From NCBI RefSeq assembly GCF_003353175.1, contig NZ_QHKS01000003.1:248001-312000 (forward strand): a stretch of DNA of 64,000 bases. Reading direction: 5' to 3'. Of the stretch, positions 37,301 through 44,296 are shown one piece after another (the stretch's first letter is position 1; every line of letters starts with the position of its first letter). This stretch comes from Paraburkholderia lacunae. GTDB taxonomy: Bacteria; Pseudomonadota; Gammaproteobacteria; Burkholderiales; Burkholderiaceae. Both the position numbers and the translations under genes were made by a program. Below the pieces are notes generated by a model that was not told the DNA's origin, searched no databases, and saw only the letters and a program-made list of their open reading frames with translations.

Positions 37301-37870
37301 GTACGGCAGCGGCGAGCCCATCGGAAACAGGTCGAGCAGCGAGCCGCGCACGCAGTATTCGCCGGGACGCACCACCTGGCTCACGTGCTCGTAGCCGGCG
37401 AGCGTCAACTGCGCCTTGAGCCTGGCCTCGTCGAGCCGCTCGCCTTGCGAGAACGAGAACGTGTAGGCCGCCATGAACGACGCGGGCGGCATCCGGTAGA
37501 GGGCCGTGGTGGCGGGCACCAGCAGGATGTCGCAGCGGCCCTCGCCGAGGTCGTGCAGCGTGGCAAGGCGCTCGGACACCAGATCCTGGTGCGGCGAGAA
37601 GGTGTCGTAAGGCAGCGTCTCCCAGTCGGGCAGCAGGCGCACGCGTGCCTCGGGGGCGAAGAAGCCGATTTCCTGCGACAGCCGCTGCGCGTCGACGGCG
37701 CTTTCGCACACGACCGCCAGCAGCGGCACCTTCTCGCGGTAGGCGAGATGGTAGCGGGCGATCAGCAGCGCGTCGGACGAGCCGTGCGTGCCGTCGAAGG
37801 CGAAACGCTGGCCGGCCTTGACGAGCGCGACGGGCGGGGAGTACTGCGATGATGCGGCGATGTCTGGCAT
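34388..37870 (-). CDS. mfd: Transcription-repair coupling factor Mfd
   Basis: Mfd removes RNA polymerase stalled at DNA lesions and recruits UvrABC. The 1160-residue protein is full length. It has a UvrB-like N-terminal region, the RNA polymerase interaction domain (LSELKVGDPVVHSQHGIGRY), Walker A in GDVGFGKTEVA, the DEEH box VVIDEEHRFGVRQKE, the RecG-like TRG motif region and a C-terminal TRCF domain. The start MPDIAASSQ is divergent from ispD with 121 bp between. Confidence 0.97.
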   Translation of the reverse strand: MPDIAASSQYSPPVALVKAGQRFAFDGTHGSSDALLIARYHLAYREKVPLLAVVCESAVDAQRLSQEIGFFAPEARVRLLPDWETLPYDTFSPHQDLVSERLATLHDLGEGRCDILLVPATTALYRMPPASFMAAYTFSFSQGERLDEARLKAQLTLAGYEHVSQVVRPGEYCVRGSLLDLFPMGSPLPYRIDLFDDQVDSIRAFDPDTQRSLYPVKDVRMLPGREFPFDEAARTAFRSRWRETFEGDPSRASIYKDIGNGVPSAGIEYYLPLFFDETATLFHYLPEGAQLAFVGDLDAAIRRFTNDTRQRHNFLSHDRDRPILEPQRLFLSDEDFFTFAKPFARLVLPTNAGGAWSLALPNLAIDRHADDPVSALRAYLDTTPNRVLFAAESAGRRETLLQLLADNHLKPASSDSFQNWLTGDARFSLGVAPLANGFAVPEDGIAIITETELYGPLARRAGRRRQEQASNVDSMVRDLSELKVGDPVVHSQHGIGRYMGLVTMDLGEGETEFLHLEYAGESKLYVPVAQLHVISRYSGADPESAPLHSLGSGQWEKAKRKAAQQIRDTAAELLNLYARRAAREGHAFALEPKDYVKFAESFGFEETPDQAAAIAAVIGDMTSGKPMDRLVCGDVGFGKTEVALRAAFIAVMGGKQVALLSPTTLLAEQHTQTFTDRFSDWPVRIAELSRFKSTKEVNAAIQQINEGSVDIVIGTHKLLSSDVQFKRLGLVVIDEEHRFGVRQKEALKALRAEVDVLTLTATPIPRTLGMALEGLRDFSVIATAPQKRLAIKTFVRREEESVIREAMLRELKRGGQVYFLHNEVETIENRRHMLEALVPEARIAVAHGQMHERELERVMRDFVAQRANVLLCTTIIETGIDVPSANTILIHRSDKFGLAQLHQLRGRVGRSHHQAYSYLLVHDPQGLTKQAQRRLEAIQQMEELGSGFYLAMHDLEIRGTGEVLGDKQSGEIQEIGFQLYTDMLNDAVKALKDGKEPDLTAPLAATTEINLHAPAILPADYCGDVQERLSLYKRLANCEHNDSIDGIQEELIDRFGKLPPQAHALVETHRLRLAAKPLGISKIDAGEAVIGLQFIPNPPIDALRIIEMVQKHKHIKLAGQDKLRIETRSPDLAVRVATVKETLRALGSPSRGTAAAAVAR

Positions 37871-37945
37871 AGAAGAGAAAAGGCGGCCTTGGGCTCACAC
37901 GTGATCGGCAAGTTTACGCGTGTCGGGGCGTGGATGCGAAGGACC

Positions 37946-37956
37946 TATTATAAAAT
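37946..37956 (+). promoter_or_regulatory. Possible -10 region of ispD
   Basis: TATTATAAAAT lies 36 bp before the GTG start of ispD, the only AT-rich patch in this divergent gap. No clear -35 is present. Confidence 0.35.
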
Positions 37957-37991
37957 CCGTCATTTACTTTGACTTCGCGGCATCCGCACTC

Positions 37992-38705
37992 GTGACTTCC
38001 CGTCTATTTGCCCTGATTCCTTGCGCCGGCACCGGCAGCCGTTCCGGCGCCGCGATGCCCAAACAATATCGCACTGTCGCCGGCCGCGATATGTTGCATT
38101 ACTCGCTGGCCGCGTTCGACGCGTGCAGCGAGTTTGCGCAAACGCTGGTCGTGATTGCGCCTGACGACCAGCACTTCGACGCCCGCCGCTTCGGCGGCTT
38201 GCGTTTCGCCGTGCGCCGCTGCGGCGGGGCTTCGCGCCAGGCGTCGGTGCTGAACGGGTTGCACGCGCTGACCGAATTCGGCGCACGCGACGACGATTGG
38301 GTGCTGGTGCACGACGCGGCAAGGCCCGGCATTACGCCTGCGCTCATCCGCACGCTGATTGGCGCGTTGAAGGACGACGCGGTGGGCGGAATCATGGCGT
38401 TGCCGGTGGCGGATACGTTAAAGCGCATCGACGCCGGCTCGAGCGATGGACGGATTGCCCGCACCGAAGCTCGTGATGGTCTGTGGCAGGCGCAGACGCC
38501 GCAGATGTTCCGTATCGGCATGTTGCGCGAGGCGATTCTGCGCGCGCAGGCGGACGGTCACGATTTGACCGACGAAGCGAGCGCGATCGAGTGGCTCGGG
38601 CACGCTCCGAAGCTGGTGCAAGGCAGCTTGCGGAACTTCAAGGTCACGTATCCGGAAGATTTCGATCTGGCCGAGGCGATTCTTTGCCGGTCTTCGGCTT
38701 CCTGA
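37992..38705 (+). CDS. ispD: 2-C-methyl-D-erythritol 4-phosphate cytidylyltransferase
   Basis: IspD couples MEP to CTP in the non-mevalonate isoprenoid pathway. The protein is 237 residues from a GTG start; its conserved beginning is [18 protein letters not shown], with the nucleotide-binding loop CAGTGSRSG and [17 protein letters not shown] is also characteristic. The GTG at 37992 was preferred over the first ATG at 37920 because the 24 extra residues precede the normal family N-terminus and would start before the likely promoter. ispF follows after 37 bp, so they form an operon. Confidence 0.93.
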   Translation: MTSRLFALIPCAGTGSRSGAAMPKQYRTVAGRDMLHYSLAAFDACSEFAQTLVVIAPDDQHFDARRFGGLRFAVRRCGGASRQASVLNGLHALTEFGARDDDWVLVHDAARPGITPALIRTLIGALKDDAVGGIMALPVADTLKRIDAGSSDGRIARTEARDGLWQAQTPQMFRIGMLREAILRAQADGHDLTDEASAIEWLGHAPKLVQGSLRNFKVTYPEDFDLAEAILCRSSAS

Positions 38706-38742
38706 TTCAGGATTTCAATTTTTATTAGCGGACTCGACGCAT

Positions 38743-39222
38743 ATGGATTTGAGGATTGGGCAGGGATATGACGTGCATGCGCTGGTGCCGGGGCGTCCGT
38801 TGATTATCGGCGGCGTGACGATTCCTTATGAGCGCGGGCTGCTCGGGCATTCGGACGCGGATGTGCTGTTGCATGCCATTACCGACGCTATTTTTGGTGC
38901 TGCCGCAATGGGGGATATCGGGCGGCATTTCTCCGACACTGATACCAGGTTCGCTGGCGCGGATAGCCGGGTTTTGCTTCGCGAGTGCTTTGCTCGCGTG
39001 AAGGCGGCCGGGTTTTCCATCGCTAATGTCGATAGTAGCGTTGTTGCGCAAGCGCCCAAGCTTGCTCCCCATATCGAGGGGATGCGGGCTAATATCGCTG
39101 CCGATCTTGATCTGCCGGTCGAGCGGGTTAACGTCAAGGCCAAGACCAATGAGAAACTTGGTTACCTCGGGAGAGGGGAGGGCATTGAAGCTCAAGCTGT
39201 TGTTCTGTTAATCAAGCATTGA
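38743..39222 (+). CDS. ispF: 2-C-methyl-D-erythritol 2,4-cyclodiphosphate synthase
   Basis: IspF makes the cyclic diphosphate intermediate of the MEP pathway. The 159-residue protein has the zinc ligands D8 and H10 in GYDVHALV and H42 region in [12 protein letters not shown], plus [19 protein letters not shown] near the C-terminus. It is directly downstream of ispD, the usual arrangement. It converges on the ahpD remnant. Confidence 0.97.
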   Translation: MDLRIGQGYDVHALVPGRPLIIGGVTIPYERGLLGHSDADVLLHAITDAIFGAAAMGDIGRHFSDTDTRFAGADSRVLLRECFARVKAAGFSIANVDSSVVAQAPKLAPHIEGMRANIAADLDLPVERVNVKAKTNEKLGYLGRGEGIEAQAVVLLIKH

Positions 39223-39395
39223 TTTTTGGGTTGTTGCCTTTGGCATTGATCTTGTTTCGAATGCCAATGCCGTGGGCCTACAGAACAGAACAATCCCGCC
39301 GCCGAAGGCAAACCCGCTGGCGTCCCATCGAGGTTAAGCCGAATGTCCTTGGCGTAGTCAGACACGAGCGCTTTAATCGAGGACGGACATTCCAT
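39192..39395 (-). pseudogene. ahpD: Truncated ahpD (alkyl hydroperoxidase D) remnant
   Basis: The frame begins after a strong ribosome-binding site (AGGAGATATCA-ATG), 75 bp downstream of the ahpC stop on the same strand. Its first 25 or so residues (SIKALVSDYAKDIRLNLDGT) are the known start of AhpD, the alkylhydroperoxidase that partners AhpC. After that the sequence becomes unrelated and ends at residue 67. The catalytic CxxC part of AhpD is missing. The remaining bases belong to the 3' flank of ispF, so a deletion has fused the two ends. The identification rests on my memory of AhpD N-termini. Confidence 0.65.
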
Positions 39396-39470
39396 TGATA
39401 TCTCCTATCCGGTTGTCGATAAAGAAGCCCGCTGGCTCTTTCGGGCTTAGCGGGCGCCCGGCCGCCATGC

Positions 39471-40019
39471 TTACAGCGTTGCGCCGCGGACTGCGCGATT
39501 GGATGGGCACAGTTCGTCCGTTTGCAGACCGTCCAGAATCCGCAGCACTTCTTCCGGGTTACGGCCGACGTTCAGGTTGTTGACCGAAACGTGCTGGATT
39601 GTGTTGTCCGGATCGATGATGAACGTTGCGCGCAACGCCACGCCCGCTTCCTTGTCGCGCGCGCCGAGCTGGTCGATCAGTTCGCCTTTCACGTCGCCGA
39701 ACGAATAGTGGTTGAGCCTGCTCAGGTCCTTGTGCTCACGGCGCCACGCCAGCTTCACGAATTCGTTGTCCACGCTGCCGCCCAGCAACACCGCGTCGCG
39801 CTCGTCGAAATCCTTGACCAGCTTGGCGAACTCGACGATTTCCGTCGGACACACGAATGAGAAGTCCTTCGCGTAGAAATAGAGGATCTTCCACTTGCCC
39901 GGGAACGACTGCTCCGTGATCTCTTCGAATGCCGACACGCCATTTTCTTCGTAAGTGTTGAAGCCGGGCTTCGCCGCAGTGACGGTGAACGCTTCGAGTT
40001 TGTCGCCAACGGTTTTCAT
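39471..40019 (-). CDS. ahpC: Alkyl hydroperoxide reductase AhpC (2-Cys peroxiredoxin)
   Basis: AhpC reduces hydrogen and organic peroxides. The 182-residue protein has peroxidatic C57 in SFVCPTE and resolving C171 in ELCPSNR. The sequence family is that found paired with AhpD in actinobacteria and burkholderias rather than the AhpF type. AGGAG lies 9 bp before the ATG. Because the downstream ahpD is truncated, AhpC must use another reductant here. An OxyR-like site lies upstream. Confidence 0.95.
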   Translation of the reverse strand: MKTVGDKLEAFTVTAAKPGFNTYEENGVSAFEEITEQSFPGKWKILYFYAKDFSFVCPTEIVEFAKLVKDFDERDAVLLGGSVDNEFVKLAWRREHKDLSRLNHYSFGDVKGELIDQLGARDKEAGVALRATFIIDPDNTIQHVSVNNLNVGRNPEEVLRILDGLQTDELCPSNRAVRGATL

Positions 40020-40104
40020 TCCGATACTCCTGGGTGTGTTGGAAAAACTGCCTGATCAACCTACCGGTTCATCGTAACGAGTGCGTTACATGGTTTTGAC
40101 TATA

Positions 40105-40141
40105 GCTCTATCGAACTGTGATTTAAATAGTCTTTTTCTAA
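40105..40141 (-). promoter_or_regulatory. Possible OxyR-binding site upstream of ahpC
   Basis: Four quarter-sites spaced by 7 bp read GCTC, CTGT, ATAG and CTAA, against the OxyR consensus ATAG-N7-CTAT-N7-ATAG-N7-CTAT. One is perfect, two match 3 of 4 bases, one does not match. A -10-like TATAGT (minus strand, 40104-40099) follows. Confidence 0.35.
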
Positions 40142-40177
40142 CGATCCGGATAGTTATCAAGATTTCCGAAAGAAGCG

Positions 40178-40817
40178 TCACATAGAGGCATATTGGCATT
40201 CAGGCTGGTGAAAGAAAGACTTCACCAGTGCCGGCAACTTTCCGATGCGGCGTAGAGCACCGATGGCCAGTCGCTTCATTTCGTCTTTGGACTGCAAGAG
40301 GCGTTTGGCGACGCTGCGCTTCGCGTGGGTCCATACTCTCGCCCGTTTCCATGTCCACCCAGTGAATCTGGAAAACCCGCTTTGCCAGGTCCACGCCAAA
40401 TGTCCTAGTCTTCATTTCGAGCCCTCCTTACCCCTTGTGGTCGTTTCAACGCCACCACTTTGGCACTCCGATGCCGTCGGGTACAGCGAGGGCTCCGCCG
40501 TTTCTGCTGCCCCTCCAGACCCAACGAGGGAGGGAGGCGTCCATTACATCTCATCGGGGTTCAGGTGCGCCGAGTAAGGCGGTAAATAGAACAGCTTCAG
40601 GCGTCCCGTCTGCGCCTTCACGAAGTCCTGGATCCGCTTGGCCTTGTGAATCGGATGGCCGTCGCGTACGAGGAACACAGGCTCGCGTGCGCCGGGCATC
40701 AGGCGACTGAGTCGCCACGTCGTGTCCTTCACGTACGGCTTTCGCCGCTTGCCGGCGCATCGCCAGCAATATCGCGTGGTCCAGTTTCCGGTCGTCCGAT
40801 GTGCGTTTCGATTTCAT
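40178..40817 (-). pseudogene. IS630-family transposase remnant, internally deleted and interrupted
   Basis: Read on the minus strand, three pieces of one IS630-type transposase are visible. The N-terminus (40817 down to about 40750) reads KLDHAILLAMRRQAAKAVRE. After an internal deletion and frame change, the catalytic part (down to 40550) reads FLVRDGHPIHKAKR and LFYLPPYSAHLNPDE. The C-terminus (40336-40178) reads VWTHAKRSVAKRLLQSKDEM and ends FFHQPECQYASM. In an intact protein NPDE would be followed almost directly by VW; here an IS110-type fragment of about 213 bp separates them. The element cannot be active. Confidence 0.75.
40337..40549 (-). mobile_element. IS110-family element fragment inserted in the IS630 remnant
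   Basis: The fragment holds a leader of about 130 bp and the start of an IS110-type transposase (ATG at 40415, GGAGG-like site before it) reading MKTRTFGVDLAKRVFQIHWV. That is the N-terminal DEDD-domain beginning of this family. Only about 26 codons remain; then the frame runs into the C-terminal part of the IS630 gene in another phase. It is therefore a left end whose remainder was deleted. Confidence 0.65.
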
Positions 40818-41243
40818 GTGTGTATTGGATCATGAGAATGACAATGCTTTCGAAAAGATTATTAACATTTCCGATAAATTTAATTCGTAATGCATTTTTA
40901 AATGTATTTATTTGTTATTTAGTAGTGGGTCGTTTTGGACTTTTACGATTTGGGTGGAACGCTTTCCTTGGTGAAAATGTCATATGGTTTCGTGTTTAAT
41001 TTGATTTGCCAGAATAAATGCGCGCTGCATTAATTGGTTATCGTTGAATAAATGCGTGCTGCATTAATGGGTTGTCGTTATCGTTGAATATATAGGGTTG
41101 CAGGTTTGGCGAGCGGATCGCCCTCGAAGATCCATCGCCATGGTCGTGCGCTTCGATGCGCCCCGGCACACCATTCGGGGGCACATCGCGAATCGCATCG
41201 GGTGCACATTTGTCGTGTAACACACGAGAAGGAGCAAGCGTTC
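40818..41243. other. AT-rich segment between the IS remnant and the chitinase gene
   Basis: The part from about 40820 to 41090 is clearly poorer in GC than the rest of the window. One frame of 55 codons (40832-40999, plus strand) has no ribosome-binding site and I do not call it. The segment ends with a 34-bp tandem repeat and then returns to high GC shortly before the chitinase gene. It looks like foreign flanking DNA and probably holds the chitinase promoter. Confidence 0.6.
41012..41079. repeat. 34-bp direct tandem repeat, two copies
   Basis: Copies at 41012-41045 and 41046-41079 differ at three positions; each begins GAATAAATGCG and ends TCGTT. The unit contains the inverted pair AATGC / GCATT. 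A third, partial copy may follow (TTATCGTTGAATATATAG). Confidence 0.9.
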
Positions 41244-42704
41244 ATGCTGAATCCGAAAGTCATTCAACAGTTCAAGCGGACGGTTGTCGACGAAGCGTCC
41301 GCAATGCCCGACCTGTCGGGCCGGAAGATACTCATGGGGTTCTGGCACAACTGGTCGCCCGAGTCGGGGCCCGGATACCAGGGCGGCCGCTTTGCAGGCA
41401 TGCCGCTGACTGCCATTCCAGAGGAGTACAACGTTGTCGCTGTCGCATTCATGAAGGGCGAAAACATCCCGACGTTTCGTCCGTACAACGTGTCCGACGA
41501 AGAATTCCGCCGCCAGGTCGGCGTGCTCAATGCGCAGCAGCGGGCGGTATTGATTTCGCTCGGCGGCGCGGATGCGCACATCGAACTGCATGCCGGACAG
41601 GAAGAACCGCTCGCAATCGAGATTATCCGGCTTGTCGAAACGTACGGCTTCGACGGGCTCGATATCGATTTGGAACAATCGGCCATTACCTTTGCGGATA
41701 ACCAGACAGTCATACCGGCCGCATTGCGAATGGTCCGCGAATACTATGCGAAAGAGGGCAAGCATTTCATCATTTCGATGGCGCCCGAATTTCCGTATTT
41801 GCGCCAGACCGGTCCGTATGTCGCTTATATCAATGCACTCGACGGCTATTACGATTTCGTCGCCCCACAGTATTACAACCAGGGCGGCGACGGCGTCGAC
41901 GTCGAAGACGTCGGCTGGCTCAAGGCGGACAGCGACGCGCAAAAAGCGGATTTCCTGTATTACCTCACCGAAAGCCTCGTGACAGGCACGCGCACCTACA
42001 CGCGGATTCCTCACGACCGGTTTGTGATCGGCCTGCCTAGCAACCCGGATGCGGCGGCCACTGGCTACGTGATCAAGGCGCAGGACGCGATCAGCGCGCT
42101 CGAGCGGCTGGACACCGCGAGCCTCCCGATTCGCGGGCTAATGACCTGGTCGGTGAGCTGGGACGACGGCGTCGACAGGAACGGCCGGCGCTACGACTGG
42201 GAGTTCGTACGCCGCTACGGCTTCCTGACGAGCGGCGAAAGCCCCGGCGACCGGCCGTTGGCACCGACCGGCCTGCGCTCGCCGAGCCAGACGCAGGGCA
42301 GCGTGTCGCTGGAGTGGAACGCGGCGTCCGGCTCGCGTCCGATCGTCCGCTACACGGTCTACCGGAACGACGGCCGGATCGCCGAGCCGACCACGACGCG
42401 CTATCTCGATACGGGGCTGACGGAGGGCAGCGCGTACCGCTATCAGGTCACCGCCACCGACGACGCGGGCGGCACATCCGAGCGCAGCGGTGTGCTGACG
42501 GTGTCGACCGAGGCCGGGACGGGCCCCGGCCCCGGCCCCGGCGATTTCCCGCCGTGGCGCGAAGACGCCTGGTACGACCGCGGCGAGGGCATCGTGTACG
42601 ACGGAAACCGGTACCTCTGCATTCAGGAACACACGTCGAACCGTTTCTGGCTGCCATCGCGCGCAGACATGCTGTGGAATGCGCAGGCGACGGCGCGGCG
42701 GTGA
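41244..42704 (+). CDS. GH18 chitinase with FN3 and chitin-binding modules, no signal peptide
   Basis: A 486-residue endochitinase-like enzyme. The GH18 domain (about residues 25-330) has the catalytic motif FDGLDIDLE with acid E144 and aspartates D140 and D142; the barrel closes at GLMTWSVSWD. An FN3 domain (about 338-430), a GPGPGPG linker and a CBM5/12-type chitin-binding module (about 440-483, aromatic residues in AWYDRGEG, RYLCIQ and MLWN) follow. The start after GAAGGAGC was chosen. It begins MLNPKVIQQFKRT and has no hydrophobic signal sequence, which is unusual for an enzyme acting on outside chitin. The LPMO gene is 49 bp downstream. Confidence 0.9.
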   Translation: MLNPKVIQQFKRTVVDEASAMPDLSGRKILMGFWHNWSPESGPGYQGGRFAGMPLTAIPEEYNVVAVAFMKGENIPTFRPYNVSDEEFRRQVGVLNAQQRAVLISLGGADAHIELHAGQEEPLAIEIIRLVETYGFDGLDIDLEQSAITFADNQTVIPAALRMVREYYAKEGKHFIISMAPEFPYLRQTGPYVAYINALDGYYDFVAPQYYNQGGDGVDVEDVGWLKADSDAQKADFLYYLTESLVTGTRTYTRIPHDRFVIGLPSNPDAAATGYVIKAQDAISALERLDTASLPIRGLMTWSVSWDDGVDRNGRRYDWEFVRRYGFLTSGESPGDRPLAPTGLRSPSQTQGSVSLEWNAASGSRPIVRYTVYRNDGRIAEPTTTRYLDTGLTEGSAYRYQVTATDDAGGTSERSGVLTVSTEAGTGPGPGPGDFPPWREDAWYDRGEGIVYDGNRYLCIQEHTSNRFWLPSRADMLWNAQATARR

Positions 42705-42753
42705 TGCGGACACGCATCGCCCCGTTCACTCGAATACAACGGAGTCTAACGAT

Positions 42754-44103
42754 ATGGCCAACTTTCGAAACCAGCAGGTGCGTCACGGGCATGTGTTTTC
42801 CCCGGAATCGCGTGCGACATTCGCGTATCTCGACGGCAAGCTCGGCTACTACGACACGAACAGTCTCGAGGCCGGCAAGTTCTTTCCGGCGACGGCGGGC
42901 GGTCTGACCGATCAGGCTGTGCCGACCGACATTCCCAATGCGCCGCCGCCCGCCGACGGGCAGATCGCGAGCGCTGGCTTTCCGAGCGCGCTGTTTCTCG
43001 ACGAACCGGGTACGCACTGGGCGAAGCACGCGGTGCGCCCGGGCGATGCGATCCGGTTCTCGTGGGACTACTCGGCGCGCCACGCGGCGCGGCGCTACAA
43101 CTACTTCATCACGAAACCCGGCTGGAATCCGGGCGACAGGCTGAGCCGCGAGCAATTCGAAGCTGAGCCGTTCCACAAGGTCGAAAGCCTGTTGCAGCCG
43201 TACTGGGAGCACGAAGACGGCCTGTGGCCGCCGTCGCCGACAACCCATGAGGTGGTGCTGCCCGAGCGCGACGGCTATCACGTCGTGCTGGCAGTCTGGG
43301 AGGTCGCCAATACCGGCAACGCGTTCTATCAAGTCGTCGATTTCGAATTCGGCACGGGCGGCAGCCAGCGGCCGACGCCGCCGCGCGAGTTGCAGGCGGG
43401 CGAGGTCACGACGTCGTCGATCGAGCTGAACTGGAAGCCGTCGTCGGGCGATCTGCCGATCGACTCCTATTCGATCTATCGCGACGATCAGTTGCTCGTG
43501 AAGGTCAACGCCGCGACGACGCGCTACGTCGACCGGTCGCTCGACCCCGACAACGAGTACAAGTACTACGTCCGTGCGACGGACGTCGACGGCGGGCAAT
43601 CGGAGCGCAGCGCGACGATTACCGTGCGCACGCTCGGCAACGGCGAGCCGACCCAGCCGAAGCCGCCGCAGAATCTGCATTCGATGGGCGAAACCGCCGA
43701 TTCGGTGAGTCTGATGTGGGGCAAGTCGACGGGCAGCTACCCGATCACGGCGTATCGCGTCTATCGGAACGGGATTCAGATCGACGAGACGGGGCCGTCG
43801 CGGACCGAGTTCGTCGACACGGGGCTCGCGGCGAACACCGAGTATCGCTACTTCGCCGCTGCCGTCGATACGCGCGACTGGCTGTCGCTGCCGAGCAACG
43901 TGCTGATCGTGCGCACCACCGACGAAAGCGGTGCACGGCCCGCGTGGGCGGTGGGGGTCGCATACGCGGTCGGCGATGAGGTCAGCTACCAGGGCAAGGC
44001 GTATCGATGCCTGCAGCCGCATACGTCGAACGCCGCATGGACGCCGGTCGATACGATCAACGTGCTGTGGGCGGAGGTCGCGGCCCGTTATCGCGTCGCC
44101 TGA
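42754..44103 (+). CDS. AA10 lytic polysaccharide monooxygenase with two FN3 domains and a chitin-binding module, no signal peptide
   Basis: A 449-residue chitin-active monooxygenase/chitin-binding protein. The AA10 domain (about residues 11-200) has HGHVFSPESRATFAYLDGKL, with expected copper ligand H11 and a second histidine H110 in YSARHAARRYNYFITKPGW. Two FN3 domains (about 210-300 and 305-395) and a CBM5/12 module (about 403-446) follow. The copper site needs H11 as residue 1, normally exposed by signal peptidase. Here ten residues (MANFRNQQVR) precede it and no signal peptide exists in any upstream in-frame start. It is in one operon with the chitinase gene. Confidence 0.88.
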   Translation: MANFRNQQVRHGHVFSPESRATFAYLDGKLGYYDTNSLEAGKFFPATAGGLTDQAVPTDIPNAPPPADGQIASAGFPSALFLDEPGTHWAKHAVRPGDAIRFSWDYSARHAARRYNYFITKPGWNPGDRLSREQFEAEPFHKVESLLQPYWEHEDGLWPPSPTTHEVVLPERDGYHVVLAVWEVANTGNAFYQVVDFEFGTGGSQRPTPPRELQAGEVTTSSIELNWKPSSGDLPIDSYSIYRDDQLLVKVNAATTRYVDRSLDPDNEYKYYVRATDVDGGQSERSATITVRTLGNGEPTQPKPPQNLHSMGETADSVSLMWGKSTGSYPITAYRVYRNGIQIDETGPSRTEFVDTGLAANTEYRYFAAAVDTRDWLSLPSNVLIVRTTDESGARPAWAVGVAYAVGDEVSYQGKAYRCLQPHTSNAAWTPVDTINVLWAEVAARYRVA

Positions 44104-44296
44104 CCGGGCGTGGCGCGCGGCCGGATGCGATGCCGGCCGCGTGAATCGGGGTGAGGGGCGTGCGCACCGGCGGTACAGGACGCTGACGTGCCGCTTTGCG
44201 GCAGACAAGGACGTTCCGCTTCCGTATCGACTAACCAACGCGTCGATAGGTGTCGATAGGTTATAGGTCCCGGGCCTGACCGGCAGCCGCTTCCGA

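Noticed and set aside
40832..40999. 55-codon AT-rich frame with a hydrophobic stretch
   Set aside because: No ribosome-binding site, and open frames of this size are expected by chance in AT-rich DNA beside IS debris.
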